Shown: positions 56,701 to 64,000 of the stretch, piece by piece
How the letters are laid out: the number at the start of each line of letters is the position of its first letter
How positions within the stretch are numbered: the first letter of the stretch is position 1
Source: Glandiceps talaboti
Taxonomy: Eukaryota; Hemichordata; Enteropneusta; Spengelidae
Reading direction: 5' to 3'
Assembly (NCBI RefSeq): GCF_964340395.1
Contig: NC_135564.1
Span: 193,501 to 257,500 of the forward strand
Length of the DNA: 64,000 nucleotides
The notes under the pieces: generated by a model
Told to the model about the DNA's origin: nothing
Seen by the model: the letters and a program-made list of their open reading frames with translations, nothing else
Databases searched by the model: none
Position numbers and translations under genes: made by a program

Positions 56701-59700
56701 TTGTACTTGTTGAAGCGTTGTGATCAAATGACACACAATGAAGTGGTCCAGATTGACCAATACTTTTCAGCTATTAAGTACAATTGCCATAATATGAAAG
56801 TTTTGTTTCTGGTTCTTTTGAAATAATAAAAGAAATTTGGGGGTTTCACCATCTCGTTTTTATGGCAATCAACAATCTGTTATTTTCCCATAGCCTTAAC
56901 ACAGTAGTTGGCGGCCATATTGGATTCTAAAATGGATTAATTTGATATCATTTTGACTTCTAATCAAATAATTTGTACGGTGACACCTCATTTTTTTCCG
57001 TGATTTGAACTGAGAATGAGATTAAAATTTCTTGAACAAAGTAACAGAAAAAGTTTAAAGAGTTTATTTTCAAGGAGTATACTACTTTAACAGGTAAATA
57101 TTTAATCAAAAATAGAAAAACTTACAGCTCCTGGGTTTATATACTATGACGAATTGTTCACAGAGAAATCTTACAAAGTCATTACATGCTGTAGTTACTT
57201 GCATCAAGAAATGCAGACAATCAGACTGTAACTTTATTATCATAAACGTCTTGTTCTCATTTCATAACATGTACTTTTTTCTTTTTAATTTACACTCTCC
57301 CTTTTTTATCTATGAAATAATATAATGACTATAAACACATCTTTTTAAACAGCATTATGGACCATAATTATTTTAATAGTTATTTTGATTGTAGTACTGT
57401 ATTAGTTTTATCTGGTCTTTTATGCATGTTTACGGGTTTAACTGAACATGTACAGTATTTCATTTTAATTCATTCCCAATGCTTTTAATTTTTTAATTGT
57501 TATTGTTCATCGCATTTGAATATTTCTTTATAATAGAGAAAGGGTCCTATAGAAAATAAATAAATGTTAAATGTTGAATAATTATATAAAATGATTTCAT
57601 AGAAAGACATAAAATTTAGTGAACCATAACATTGTATAATTGTACACTACAGCATTAATTCGTCTTTTACCTTTAAAAGCTGGAGGTTTTCATTTTTTAT
57701 TCAATCATTATTTCACTCTCAAATAAATAAAGTGTTCATTTACAGGATTTGGTTAACTTGTACGAAATATCATTTCTGTTGTTGGTGTTTTAAACTTAGG
57801 ATTTTGTTTTTCTTCTTGAATGGAAAAGGAAATATTTTCAAGTTTGTGAGATAAGGACCATACTCAAAGTTACTTTTGTTATGATGAAGAAATTCTTATC
57901 TCAGCACAGGGTTTAGCATGAACAATACAGGCAAACAGCAATGTTAGATTATGCATGCATGATGGGGTGAAATAGACTACTTGATAGTTCCAAGACATCC
58001 ATTACAATGCTGCCACACTGTGCAATCTAAAATTACAAGTATAGCTAGATAGGTAATCACACATGCACTATCTAAACAAGCAATTGTATATCAGTGTGTT
58101 TTGTGTATGACATTGTTCAAGATAAATATTAACACTCATCAAAATTGACAAAAATGTAACCATAACTATAACTGAAATAGCATTCTTAACAGTGATATTG
58201 ATCAGATGAATGCACCTTGGAACAGACAAGTTGAATATTATATGGTTTAGTAAATGGTATTAAATGGAGGGTGAGAACTAGAACATATACAATAATCACA
58301 AAAGGAATTATTAACAAATACAATACTCACATAGATGTAGACTATGACACTGGGTACATATACTTACATGTACATGTACTGTGGTGATATCATGTATAAA
58401 CATGCTGCATGCATATCGTTGGGTGATTTGTACAACAACAAACACCAAAGTAAAATTTGGAAAATACGACAACCCACCTTTTTGTTTTCTAACATCCCCC
58501 TCAAAACAGTTTTTGACAGAACACATACCCCACTCTGACCACTCTGATAGGATGCAGTCTTGAGGGCAAGGTACGTCACATTCCTTCATGTAGGAAGGCT
58601 GAGGTGGCGAGCATAACCATGTATCCACTGGTCTGTAATCTTACAAAAACACAGATAAACATTGTTACTGTAATCAAGAAGGCTTCAGGGCAAAGGGTAT
58701 CTAGAGATAAATGATATATGACTCTAAGAAAAAAATTATCTCAGAGTTTTGCAAAAACTATGGTTTATTATCATGATTAAAACCCAGGCATACCTCGCGG
58801 GCAGGATGTATAATTTATCCTTGACACAAAATATCAATTTTATATTTTCATCTCATAGATATTTTATGAATTCAGATAAAAGTTATCAACATGAAATACA
58901 ATATTTAACATTGTCTGGTCTCTCATATACAGTATGAATTCTATCTAAGGAAATGCCCCAGGAGCTGTTTTAAAATTTCAAAATCAGAACAATGCAAACT
59001 GTCTACTCCACTTGGAGTGAAACTCATTCACCCCAGGCATTTCATAAAATTTATCAGTAATTGATCAGAAATGTCACAGTTGAAATTATGTTACAATTTT
59101 ATACATGAAACACTTCATATGACTTTAACAATTGAGTATGTTATTTATAAAATCAGAGTTTACAATTAAAGGGAAAGGCTACCTAAGTTATTAATTCACT
59201 TTGTTAAAATAAAAACATTTGAAATAAAATGTACCAGTTTTATTCAGTTTAACATATTAGTATGAAGCTAGCATCAATCTGAACTTTAGGCATGGCATAC
59301 AAGTGTATATCAGCTAAGGATAAATTAAAAGGCATGTGTTAAAAATACCGCCAATGGCGTTGTAGCACAACTGGTTTTTAAAAATGTTTATCCATATGCT
59401 AGTCTATGCTAACAATAGGTGTTTATTTGCTGAATAACTATCCAGTTGCCTATCCAACCATGTTGCTATCTTTACGATAAATGCTATCATTTGGCTGTTG
59501 CTATGGGCGTGGTCATGTTGTTAGATATATTTGCATACATTTGTGTATGTTTTTGTTCACTTGTGTATGAATTCCTGATATTGTCTTTGCAATATACGTG
59601 ATCATTTGGCTGTTGCTATGGGCGTGGTCTTGTTGCTAGGAAAATGTACATACATTTTTTGTATGTTTATTTTGTGTATGTTTTTGTTCACTTGTGTATG

Positions 59701-61004
59701 AATTCCTGATATTGTCTTTGCAATATACGTGATCATTTGGCTGTTGCTAAAGGGCGTGGTCATGGTCGCTAGGGCCAATTTTGTCAAAATGTTTTTAAGA
59801 AAATCTGCAGAATAACAGTTTCAGAAACATCTCGCCAAGTTTCAGACTAATTGACCAAGTACTTTTTGAGATATAAGTTTTTGACCAAAAATGAACATTT
59901 TTACACCTAATTTGCATATCACTCATTGAATCATGGTATGCTTAATATTTCTTCGTCCATACATCCCTAGATACATTCCCATTAAATTTCAGCCCAATCT
60001 GCTCAGTAGTTTTAGAATTATAGATTTTTAACCAAAAAGACACATTTTTAGCCCTAATTTGCATATCACTGATGGAATCATCCCGTCATGAACAAATCTT
60101 ACTTTACATCCCCTTAAGAATGTTCCCACCAAATTTCGTACCAATCTGCCAAGTAGTTTCTGAGTTTAAGTTTTTTGACCAAAAATCACATTTTTTGACC
60201 CAAATCACACACCTGTGATGCGATCATTTTGATTTGAACAATTTCCCAACTAGACACCCAAAGTAATGGACCCACCAAATATCGTGGCAATCGGTTCAGC
60301 GGTTTTTGACTTTAAGTTGTTTACACACACACACACACACACACATCCACACACACACACACACACAGACAGACAGACGCCGGGCGATCCCTATAGCACT
60401 ACTGAACAAGTTCAGTTGTGCTAAAAAATCATGTTTTCAGTTCTTTTGCCAATTCAATCCATGCAGCCTTGACTGACAACCCATCATACTTTATAATTAC
60501 ATCATGGTATCCTCCTAACAACAAACTTCTTATCATCAAATGCAGAAATTATTCTGCTTGTTAGACTGGCCTATGTTTTAACCTAAATCATCATTTCAAG
60601 GTGACATTTCAATCTTTTCATCTTGGCGAACTAAAACATATGGAGTAGTACAGTTATGAGTGCTGGCAGATACGTTGTCATGATATGTCATACAGTCCAT
60701 TTCACGTTAGTGTTCACTGGCTCTGTTTGATACCAACAAAAATGGCCCATGCTTCATTTTAAGATGATAAGATTGAATGAATACAGTTTCTTATGACATT
60801 TTTTCTAAATGTAATGAACTAACGTGCCACCATGCTGACTTCAAATGCAGACTTAGCACCTGCATGTCTGCACCTAGTTTCAATATGTCTAATTAGTTTA
60901 TTTCATAATAGACAAAATGATTATTAAATTGTAATCTTGTTATCTTAAAGTGTAGAATGTGCAGTTATAAATTATTGTTGTTGTTGTTGTTGTTGTTGCT
61001 GTTG

Positions 61005-61036
<32 letters not shown>

Positions 61037-61048
61037 GGTGGTGGTGGT

Positions 61049-61086
<38 letters not shown>

Positions 61087-61355
61087 AGTGTGTGGGTGGG
61101 TGGGTGGGTGGGTGTGTGTGTGTGTGTATCATGTAGATTCTGTGAACGATAACTTCAAATGGACTGTATATTACAGACAAGCAAAATATATAAGACATAT
61201 ACATACTGGTGTCATTTTCCTGTACACAGAAGACCTCCCTAGACTGTAGACCTCCTCCACAAAGTGTATCATTTATATTTAGTTGTTTCTTATCCTGTTT
61301 AGATATCAAGTAGTCAGACTGACATTCCTCCCAGGCAGACACATGCCACTTGTAC
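37425..61355 (-). CDS. THSD7A: thrombospondin type-1 domain-containing protein 7 homolog (THSD7A/B), 5' partial
   Basis: Twenty-three minus-strand exons join in phase to 1237 codons plus TAG, covering roughly the last three quarters of a THSD7 protein (human THSD7A about 1657 aa); the N-terminus lies beyond 61355. About 17 thrombospondin type-1 modules alternate between two forms: a CPxDC-x-x-S-x-W-S-x-W-x-x-C form (for example [16 protein letters not shown]) and a Y-x-W form (for example [11 protein letters not shown]). After the last module come a Cys-rich EGF-like segment (about 1075-1115), an acidic linker, one transmembrane helix (about 1181-1202) and a 34-residue basic cytoplasmic tail ending YNGDIDL, close to the vertebrate YDGDADM end. 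It is a type I membrane protein; vertebrate THSD7A acts in endothelial migration and podocytes. Vertebrate A and B are not distinguishable here. Exon coordinates are listed separately. Confidence 0.95.
37633..37981. repeat. 43/44-bp minisatellite, 8 copies
   Basis: Units of 'catgacaacccgtgtctaca' plus 'tcactggttttgtggtgct' alternate with a 'ctttgtc' variant, giving a two-unit periodicity. It lies in the last THSD7 intron. Confidence 0.93.
38043..38207. mobile_element. 165-bp MITE with about 60-bp inverted ends
   Basis: Left end 'attatattattccccaatat', right end inverted 'aaaatattgggaataat'. The similarity continues inward through 'cagcctgaaagcactcg' and 'cgagtattttccctggctg' type sequence to 'cctaaggg'. 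No coding capacity. It is related to the copy at 19268. Confidence 0.75.
38378..38462 (-). CDS. THSD7A: THSD7 transmembrane exon
   Basis: An 85-nt exon, residues 1175-1202, encoding [20 protein letters not shown] and IVITYIL. The hydrophobic run of about 22 residues is the only membrane helix in the model. Confidence 0.94.
38692..38827 (-). repeat. 68-bp tandem duplication containing a 5' splice site
   Basis: Two identical 68-bp units, each including 'gctatctgttgc' and the donor AGAAG/gtag. The exon-proximal donor at 38759 keeps the frame. Use of the distal donor (exon edge 38692) would add 68 nt and a stop codon. Confidence 0.95.
38760..38932 (-). CDS. THSD7A: THSD7 exon, acidic juxtamembrane linker
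   Basis: A 173-nt exon, residues 1117-1174, encoding [36 protein letters not shown] and an S/K-rich end. It is poorly conserved, as expected for a linker. Confidence 0.9.
38982..40224 (+). mobile_element. HINE/Helitron-like interspersed element, copy A (1.24 kb)
   Basis: Begins 'ggcattgtagcacaactg' and ends with a hairpin region 'tagcactactgaac' and 'gttcagttgtgctaa'. The 3' end is inverted relative to 'tagcacaactg' near the 5' end. Inside are about six roughly 100-bp tandem units ('ttggctgttgctatgggcgt') and a CA/GACA microsatellite before the 3' hairpin. Asymmetric inverted ends, central tandem repeats, a microsatellite and a CTAA end resemble Helentron-associated non-autonomous elements; that class is inferred. 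Copy B is at 59352. It starts about 50 bp from a THSD7 acceptor. Confidence 0.75.
40448..40805. repeat. about 39-bp minisatellite, 9 copies
   Basis: Units of 'tgtagctcacatgtcagaca' plus 'ctacatatccagtgataca', with a 'gcaaaggacag' variant. In a THSD7 intron. Confidence 0.93.
41043..41169 (-). CDS. THSD7A: THSD7 exon, EGF-like cysteine cluster
   Basis: A 127-nt exon, residues 1075-1116, encoding [20 protein letters not shown], then [20 protein letters not shown]. It matches the C-SYCSETKTCHCEEGY-type region of vertebrate THSD7A. Confidence 0.95.
41159..41960 (-). repeat. 34/29-bp minisatellite made of a 3' splice site, about 24 copies
   Basis: On the gene strand each unit reads like 'caatttcag/gtggttgtaatgaatg' plus spacer. 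It carries the acceptor and the first 16 bases of the exon at 41169. The first unit is the real exon edge. Short units lack 5 bp ('agtat'). Confidence 0.95.
42370..42540. repeat. tandem repeat, about 3 copies of about 66 bp
   Basis: 'actccctagcttgaat' and 'cagtcggtccactgttctac' recur three times with divergence, in a THSD7 intron. Confidence 0.8.
42651..42749 (-). CDS. THSD7A: THSD7 exon, last TSP1 module
   Basis: A 99-nt exon, residues 1042-1074, encoding [32 protein letters not shown]. The VWCQRSD-INVTGG sequence is characteristic of THSD7A/B. Confidence 0.95.
42985..43297. repeat. (GT)n/(GTCT)n microsatellite, about 310 bp
   Basis: A long GT tract with CTGT interruptions. On the gene strand it is a CA-rich run starting about 10 nt after the 5' splice site of the exon at 43307. 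Confidence 0.97.
43307..43411 (-). CDS. THSD7A: THSD7 exon
   Basis: A 105-nt exon, residues 1007-1041, encoding [34 protein letters not shown]. It completes the preceding TSP1 module. Confidence 0.93.
43660..43762 (-). CDS. THSD7A: THSD7 exon, TSP1 core
   Basis: A 103-nt exon, residues 973-1006, [20 protein letters not shown] and [14 protein letters not shown], with the WSDW motif for C-mannosylation. Confidence 0.95.
43868..44254. repeat. (GAGAG)n / (GAGAA)n pentanucleotide satellite, about 385 bp
   Basis: Three blocks with sharp boundaries: GGAGA/GGGGA-type units, then GAGGA, then pure AGAGA-A units. On the gene strand it is polypyrimidine. It ends 36 bp from the THSD7 exon at 44291. Confidence 0.97.
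44291..44437 (-). CDS. THSD7A: THSD7 exon with GC donor
   Basis: A 147-nt exon, residues 924-972, [20 protein letters not shown] and ending KGFEMMQ. The 5' splice site is CAG/gcaagt, a GC-AG intron; no in-phase GT donor is available. Confidence 0.9.
44854..44999 (-). CDS. THSD7A: THSD7 exon
   Basis: A 146-nt exon, residues 875-923, [40 protein letters not shown]. It starts the next Y-x-W module. Confidence 0.94.
45455..45506 (-). pseudogene. partial copy of the neighbouring THSD7 exon
   Basis: About 50 bp encode [12 protein letters not shown], matching [12 protein letters not shown] of the exon at 45530-45650, then diverge (AEVF). No splice sites are retained. A truncated tandem duplicate lying 24 bp past the exon's donor edge. 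Confidence 0.85.
45530..45650 (-). CDS. THSD7A: THSD7 exon, TSP1 core
   Basis: A 121-nt exon, residues 835-874, [40 protein letters not shown]. Confidence 0.95.
46082..46342 (-). CDS. THSD7A: THSD7 exon
   Basis: A 261-nt exon, residues 748-834. [56 protein letters not shown]. The [16 protein letters not shown] pattern matches vertebrate THSD7A. Confidence 0.95.
46620..46760. repeat. direct duplication, about 72 bp
   Basis: 'aaaagctggctagctatgac' and 'aagaaatgggtatgcacata' recur once with changes, in a THSD7 intron. Confidence 0.75.
46875..47028 (-). CDS. THSD7A: THSD7 exon, TSP1 core
   Basis: A 154-nt exon, residues 696-747. [43 protein letters not shown] before donor gtatgt. Phase 0 at the donor, consistent with the next exon. 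Confidence 0.93.
47195..47440. repeat. 47-bp minisatellite, about 5 copies
   Basis: Units of 'aactgtctttactgtctagt' plus 'gggctaccccagtacacaga' plus agggtta, in a THSD7 intron. Confidence 0.93.
47766..48454 (-). repeat. 67-bp minisatellite carrying 54 nt of exon plus a 5' splice site, 10 extra copies
   Basis: Strict 67-bp register, with donors beginning at 47780, 47847 and so on up to 48450 (the real one). Each unit keeps coding-like sequence for [13 protein letters not shown] followed by gtaagtatg. The whole exon 3' end was amplified into the intron. Confidence 0.97.
48455..48585 (-). CDS. THSD7A: THSD7 exon whose 3' end seeded an array
   Basis: A 131-nt exon, residues 653-695, [43 protein letters not shown]. 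The acceptor is cttcacag, the donor TCAA/gtaagt. Confidence 0.94.
48757..48778. repeat. poly-G tract
   Basis: A G homopolymer in a THSD7 intron. Confidence 0.9.
48824..49002 (-). CDS. THSD7A: THSD7 exon, TSP1 core
   Basis: A 179-nt exon, residues 593-652. [54 protein letters not shown]. It closely matches the vertebrate CSKSCGSGVK-RPYNGGRPC module. Confidence 0.96.
49415..49690 (-). CDS. THSD7A: THSD7 exon
   Basis: A 276-nt exon, residues 501-592. [60 protein letters not shown]. Confidence 0.95.
49780..50114 (-). repeat. 107-bp tandem repeat derived from an exon 3' end, 3 copies
   Basis: Copies at 49811, 49918 and 50025 (position of 'ctctgcc') reproduce the 3' part of the exon at 50115 and its donor. 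One decoy donor reads gtaagtg, another gcaagtg. The real exon copy is 113 bp further on. Confidence 0.92.
50115..50309 (-). CDS. THSD7A: THSD7 exon, TSP1 core
   Basis: A 195-nt exon, residues 436-500. [50 protein letters not shown]. Confidence 0.95.
50310..50460 (-). repeat. partial duplications of an exon 5' edge
   Basis: Two diverged copies of about 70 bp resemble the acceptor and first bases of the exon at 50309 ('cag/atatttcctg') plus upstream AT-rich sequence. Confidence 0.8.
50705..50766. repeat. (AATC)n microsatellite
   Basis: About 15 AATC units in a THSD7 intron. Confidence 0.95.
50881..51117 (-). CDS. THSD7A: THSD7 exon
   Basis: A 237-nt exon, residues 357-435. [66 protein letters not shown]. 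Confidence 0.95.
51330..51790 (+). mobile_element. degenerate LINE 3' end (reverse transcriptase C-terminus)
   Basis: Plus-strand translation gives a C-terminal LINE-like pattern, MKLPANYT then, after a frameshift, [20 protein letters not shown] and PH-stop. The pattern (LP-x-x-[IL]K, then FKK-x-[LM]K-HL) is typical of CR1/L2-like LINE ORF2 ends. It is frameshifted and truncated, inserted antisense in a THSD7 intron. Confidence 0.55.
52430..52568 (+). mobile_element. LINE/SINE-like 3' tail with (AATTC) repeats
   Basis: 'tggtggaaataaattcaatt' followed by AATTC repeats is the usual form of a CR1/L2-type 3' end. It may be the tail of the LINE relic at 51330, separated by a roughly 550-bp segment. 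Confidence 0.45.
52676..52738. other. 63-nt near-perfect hairpin
   Basis: Arms 52676-52699 and 52715-52738 pair over 24 bp with one mismatch (agctgtcagtgaatgacaat against its complement), around a 15-nt loop. Intronic. It could be a structured RNA, a pre-miRNA-like fold or an inverted duplication. Confidence 0.75.
52830..52945 (-). CDS. THSD7A: THSD7 exon, TSP1 core
   Basis: A 116-nt exon, residues 318-356, [42 protein letters not shown] replaces the usual WSxW. Confidence 0.94.
53622..53695. repeat. short tandem repeat, about 3 copies
   Basis: 'gggaatggattatgacagat' recurs three times with changes, close to the donor side of the exon at 53743. Confidence 0.8.
53743..53977 (-). CDS. THSD7A: THSD7 exon
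   Basis: A 235-nt exon, residues 240-317. [60 protein letters not shown]. Contains N-linked site NST. Confidence 0.95.
54440..54855. repeat. 21/23-bp minisatellite, about 19 copies
   Basis: Units of 'tgtttgaaattatcataata' plus atc/aac, with 'caagataatc' variants. It ends about 100 bp before the donor of the exon at 54950. Confidence 0.93.
54950..55148 (-). CDS. THSD7A: THSD7 exon, TSP1 core
   Basis: A 199-nt exon, residues 174-239. [54 protein letters not shown]. RxRxILAY matches the vertebrate protein. Confidence 0.96.
55862..56070 (-). CDS. THSD7A: THSD7 exon
   Basis: A 209-nt exon, residues 104-173. [59 protein letters not shown]. Confidence 0.95.
56071..58477 (-). other. THSD7 intron, nothing recognised
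   Basis: 2.4 kb of AT-rich sequence without an identifiable repeat array, element or additional exon. Confidence 0.5.
58478..58639 (-). CDS. THSD7A: THSD7 exon, TSP1 core
   Basis: A 162-nt exon, residues 50-103. [53 protein letters not shown]. The acceptor is tttgtaag/ATTACAG, chosen because the 'ttacag' site 7 nt downstream breaks phase with the upstream exon. Confidence 0.9.
59352..60424 (+). mobile_element. HINE/Helitron-like interspersed element, copy B (1.07 kb)
   Basis: Same order as the copy at 38982: 'ttgtagcacaactg' start, about three tandem 'ttggctgttgctatgggcgt' units, a conserved body with 'cacatttttagccctaattt', CA and GACA microsatellites, then 'tagcactactgaacaag' and 'ttcagttgtgctaa'. 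It has fewer internal units than copy A. In a THSD7 intron. Confidence 0.75.
60972..61130. repeat. compound microsatellite (GTT)n(GGT)n(GT)n(GGGT)n
   Basis: Successive blocks of GTT, GGT, GT and GGTG units, about 80 bp from the donor of the exon at 61207. Confidence 0.97.
61207..61355 (-). CDS. THSD7A: THSD7 most upstream exon in the window
   Basis: A 149-nt exon, residues 1-49 of the visible part, beginning [20 protein letters not shown] and including [19 protein letters not shown]. It aligns with a middle TSP1 module of THSD7A (about residue 410 in human), so earlier exons lie outside the window. Confidence 0.94.
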
Positions 61356-61436
61356 CTGCAAGAATCACACATCAAATCATTTCATTTTCATTTTCTAAAA
61401 AGAAATTGTGGGTATTAAAACATACAGTATAATCTT

Positions 61437-61498
<62 letters not shown>

Positions 61499-64000
61499 AT
61501 TCACAGTCTAACAAAGTTCTAAACAGCTGATGTTTCAGGAATAACCTGTAATAAGAGCTAACCTAACTTATAATTAAAGTGTAAGAAATCTATTGATGTT
61601 AACAACTATTAAATACTGATGCACTTCATGTGTTCTGCCATTTGGGGATTTCCTACAAGGGTTTATGGGAAAACCTTGCAGGAAATGACATCACATTCAA
61701 CACAAACTCTTTGTTAGAATACTGATAACTATCAAAGGATCTGGACATGGAAATCACAATCTGTCATGGAGTTGTCAAAGGGTTTTGTGACTTGACTTTC
61801 CAGAACAAAGGTTTCAAAACAACCACCACACTTTCATTTTATTTATTTTATGTCATTTTTGACATACATTTTGACAAACTTGAAACCATGACAAGAAATG
61901 CCTAATGACATCAGTAGATTGTTTCATTATTAATGAATTATATTTCAAAGATAATTATCACCATCAAATAATCCAAATGACACACGTCCTATAGAAATAC
62001 AACAAACCAATTAAACCTCCCAAGATTACATTTTATAGTTTATTTTGTTACCAATCATTTATGAGTGTTAAAATCATCACTGATATAGAGTGTATATTAA
62101 ATGACTTGATACAATGACATACACGTACATGTATATAATAATTACGCAATAACTTATTGCCATGAAGATTTTATGACTGAAGATTTTGACTTATGTTACT
62201 AACTGTTTAACTAATGATCAATATTTCTATTCTACCACTGTAACTTGATTAATACTTTTAGGAAGCCATAACTTTGTATACAGCTGAAATGACAAGCATA
62301 ACCTGTGATTAATGAATGTGATAAACAATGAAAGAGCTGTACATGTGAACTAACAGTGGTAAACTACACGTAATGAGTGTATATCAGCCTAGGATAAATT
62401 AACAGTTCTAAGGATTACAGGACAAACTTTGTTTATCTAGGACAAGTGTTCAGAATATCAATTCACTTTTACAGTTTCTCACTTCAATGGATGTATGCTT
62501 CTTTTTTTTACTTAGGGGTTTCGCTGTCTGGTAAAATATCATACAGTACTGTACCATATACAGTTTTTTTGAGTCATCTGATGACATATGAAGCATCTGA
62601 TATATTTATGTAGACAGTTCAAAGATGCAGTGTATGACTGTTTATCACAAACCACACAGTTAAATGTCAGAGTACAACAAGTTGAAGTCACTGGTATTTG
62701 TTCACCTCTCCAGACATCATGATATACCAGTAGTGGCTGGATACTGATAACCTGTTTACAGAGTCTGATAACATATTCCAAAGAATTTGATAATCTGTCT
62801 AGACAGTTTGATAACCTGTTTACAGTTTTATAGGAACACATATTTTATTTATTTATTCATTTGTCTTTCATATACTGTGAAAACATTTCAGTGCAAATGC
62901 AATGTTCTTCCAATGATTCCTGTTACACAAGACGTACAGACAAATAAAGAATACATACGACAAAAACAATAAAAGAAAAAAGCTTAAGGGGAAAAGTTAA
63001 AAACAAAACAAATATACCTTACAACAAAATATTAAAAAACATACAACAAAATGTGCAATGAAATAGAACATCAAATTTGAAAACAGATTTCTTATGGCAC
63101 AATATTCAATTCAAAAGTTTGAACTATCGGTATGTCTGATAATAAGTCAGCACCAGCTGTTGGCAATCTATGCAGAACAGCTACATTCATGAAACTTAAA
63201 TTTATGGGAGGGGGAGTGGACTTTGTCATTCATAAAGACTATAGAACACCCCAATGTGATCAATAAAGTTTATATCTGAATATGCATTTGTGATTGTATG
63301 ACTCAGTATGAGATAGAAAAAAAGAGACTTCCAGTGTCTGATAAGTAAGAAATAAGAGGTACAACTTGAATCAGTGTATTTAAAACACCACTGAAAACAT
63401 TAATAGTCAAGTACATGTTCCAGCTGACTCTATCAGGACAGAACAACATTCAGACTTGAAAGTATACACACATTGAAATAGTCTGGTCGAGAGTCAACAG
63501 GGACTGATTGACAATCTAGTCAGTATGGTAATAAATCTTCACATGGTGGATCATGATTGCTAAGCTAGATACATAGCTCAGAAACTTGGCTATATCTGGC
63601 TTGAAAATGTTGTTCACCAGAATATACTGTCAAGTGGTTCAAGCCAGTACATTGTATGTCATGTCAGATGGGCATCTCTGGGCTAGTTGATACACTGCAC
63701 CCTATAACAAGATAGGTCTCTATACATGAGCTATTGCAAATCTCCCTGTACATGTACATACATGAAGCCCATATATACAAATAACATTAACAGGCAGTGT
63801 GGTAAAAGCATGTCACTGAACTTCCAGCTAAGGTTAGTTCCAGGGGCTTCATGTGTGCACAGTGAGATCTGCAGTAGGTTTAATTGCAGGGTCTTGCACA
63901 GTGTCTGCTGAGTCGATTTTTCAAATGTCATGTCTGGTACAGTTGTGTAAAGTTGTCCCAAGACATATAAACTTTAACTGTAATAGCTCCCATCAATCAA
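61356..64000 (-). other. THSD7 intron sequence at the window edge
   Basis: No further exon was found. It contains a (GT)n tract at 61437-61496 and otherwise unremarkable AT-rich DNA. Confidence 0.5.
61437..61496. repeat. (GT)n microsatellite
   Basis: A pure GT tract of about 29 units, about 80 bp upstream of the acceptor of the exon at 61355 in gene orientation. Confidence 0.97.

Noticed and set aside
58640-58646. Acceptor 'ttacag' giving a THSD7 exon starting ACCAGTGG
   Set aside because: It puts the exon out of phase with the upstream exon at 61207. The acceptor 7 nt upstream restores phase and adds NYRP.

Overview
The window is nuclear DNA from an animal, most likely a marine invertebrate bilaterian. 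The genes are split by GT-AG introns, the DNA is AT-rich and crowded with mini- and microsatellites, and the gene set (STAT, IAH1, TSTD2, THSD7) is metazoan. The phylum cannot be fixed from the sequence alone. No bacterial-style operon, CRISPR array, rRNA or confident tRNA gene was seen.

Layout. (1) 24-4439, plus strand: the last three coding exons of a STAT-family transcription factor, with its phosphotyrosine tail motif and acidic C-terminus. (2) 4440-16326: gene-poor DNA with several minisatellites, including a 2.2 kb array of 21-bp units, and a 985-bp inverted-repeat transposon with a 7-bp target duplication. (3) 16327-22820, minus strand: a complete six-exon IAH1-type SGNH esterase (230 aa). 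(4) 23005-29620, plus strand: a complete eight-exon TSTD2-type rhodanese protein (464 aa). Only 184 bp separate the IAH1 and TSTD2 start codons, so they probably share a bidirectional promoter. (5) 29621-37424: gene-poor DNA with a 1.6 kb array of 48-bp units and an 889-bp foldback element. (6) 37425-61355, minus strand: 23 exons encoding the last 1237 residues of a THSD7A/B-type membrane protein: about 17 thrombospondin type-1 modules, an EGF-like cysteine cluster, one transmembrane helix and a short basic tail. Its N-terminal part lies beyond the right edge.

All gene models were assembled by hand from splice sites. Reading phase is conserved across every junction: 3715 nt for the THSD7 part, 1395 nt for TSTD2 and 693 nt for IAH1.

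The most unusual property is that tandem repeats repeatedly start at exon edges and carry intact copies of the splice site. There are six 3' splice sites 46 bp apart before TSTD2 exon 5, three 71 bp apart before TSTD2 exon 3, and eleven 5' splice sites 67 bp apart at one THSD7 exon. About two dozen acceptor copies precede another THSD7 exon, and donor duplications occur at two more. The first exon of IAH1, carrying the catalytic serine motif, is also duplicated with its length and a GT donor preserved. The functions of the four genes do not suggest a shared pathway; their adjacency looks like ordinary gene order.
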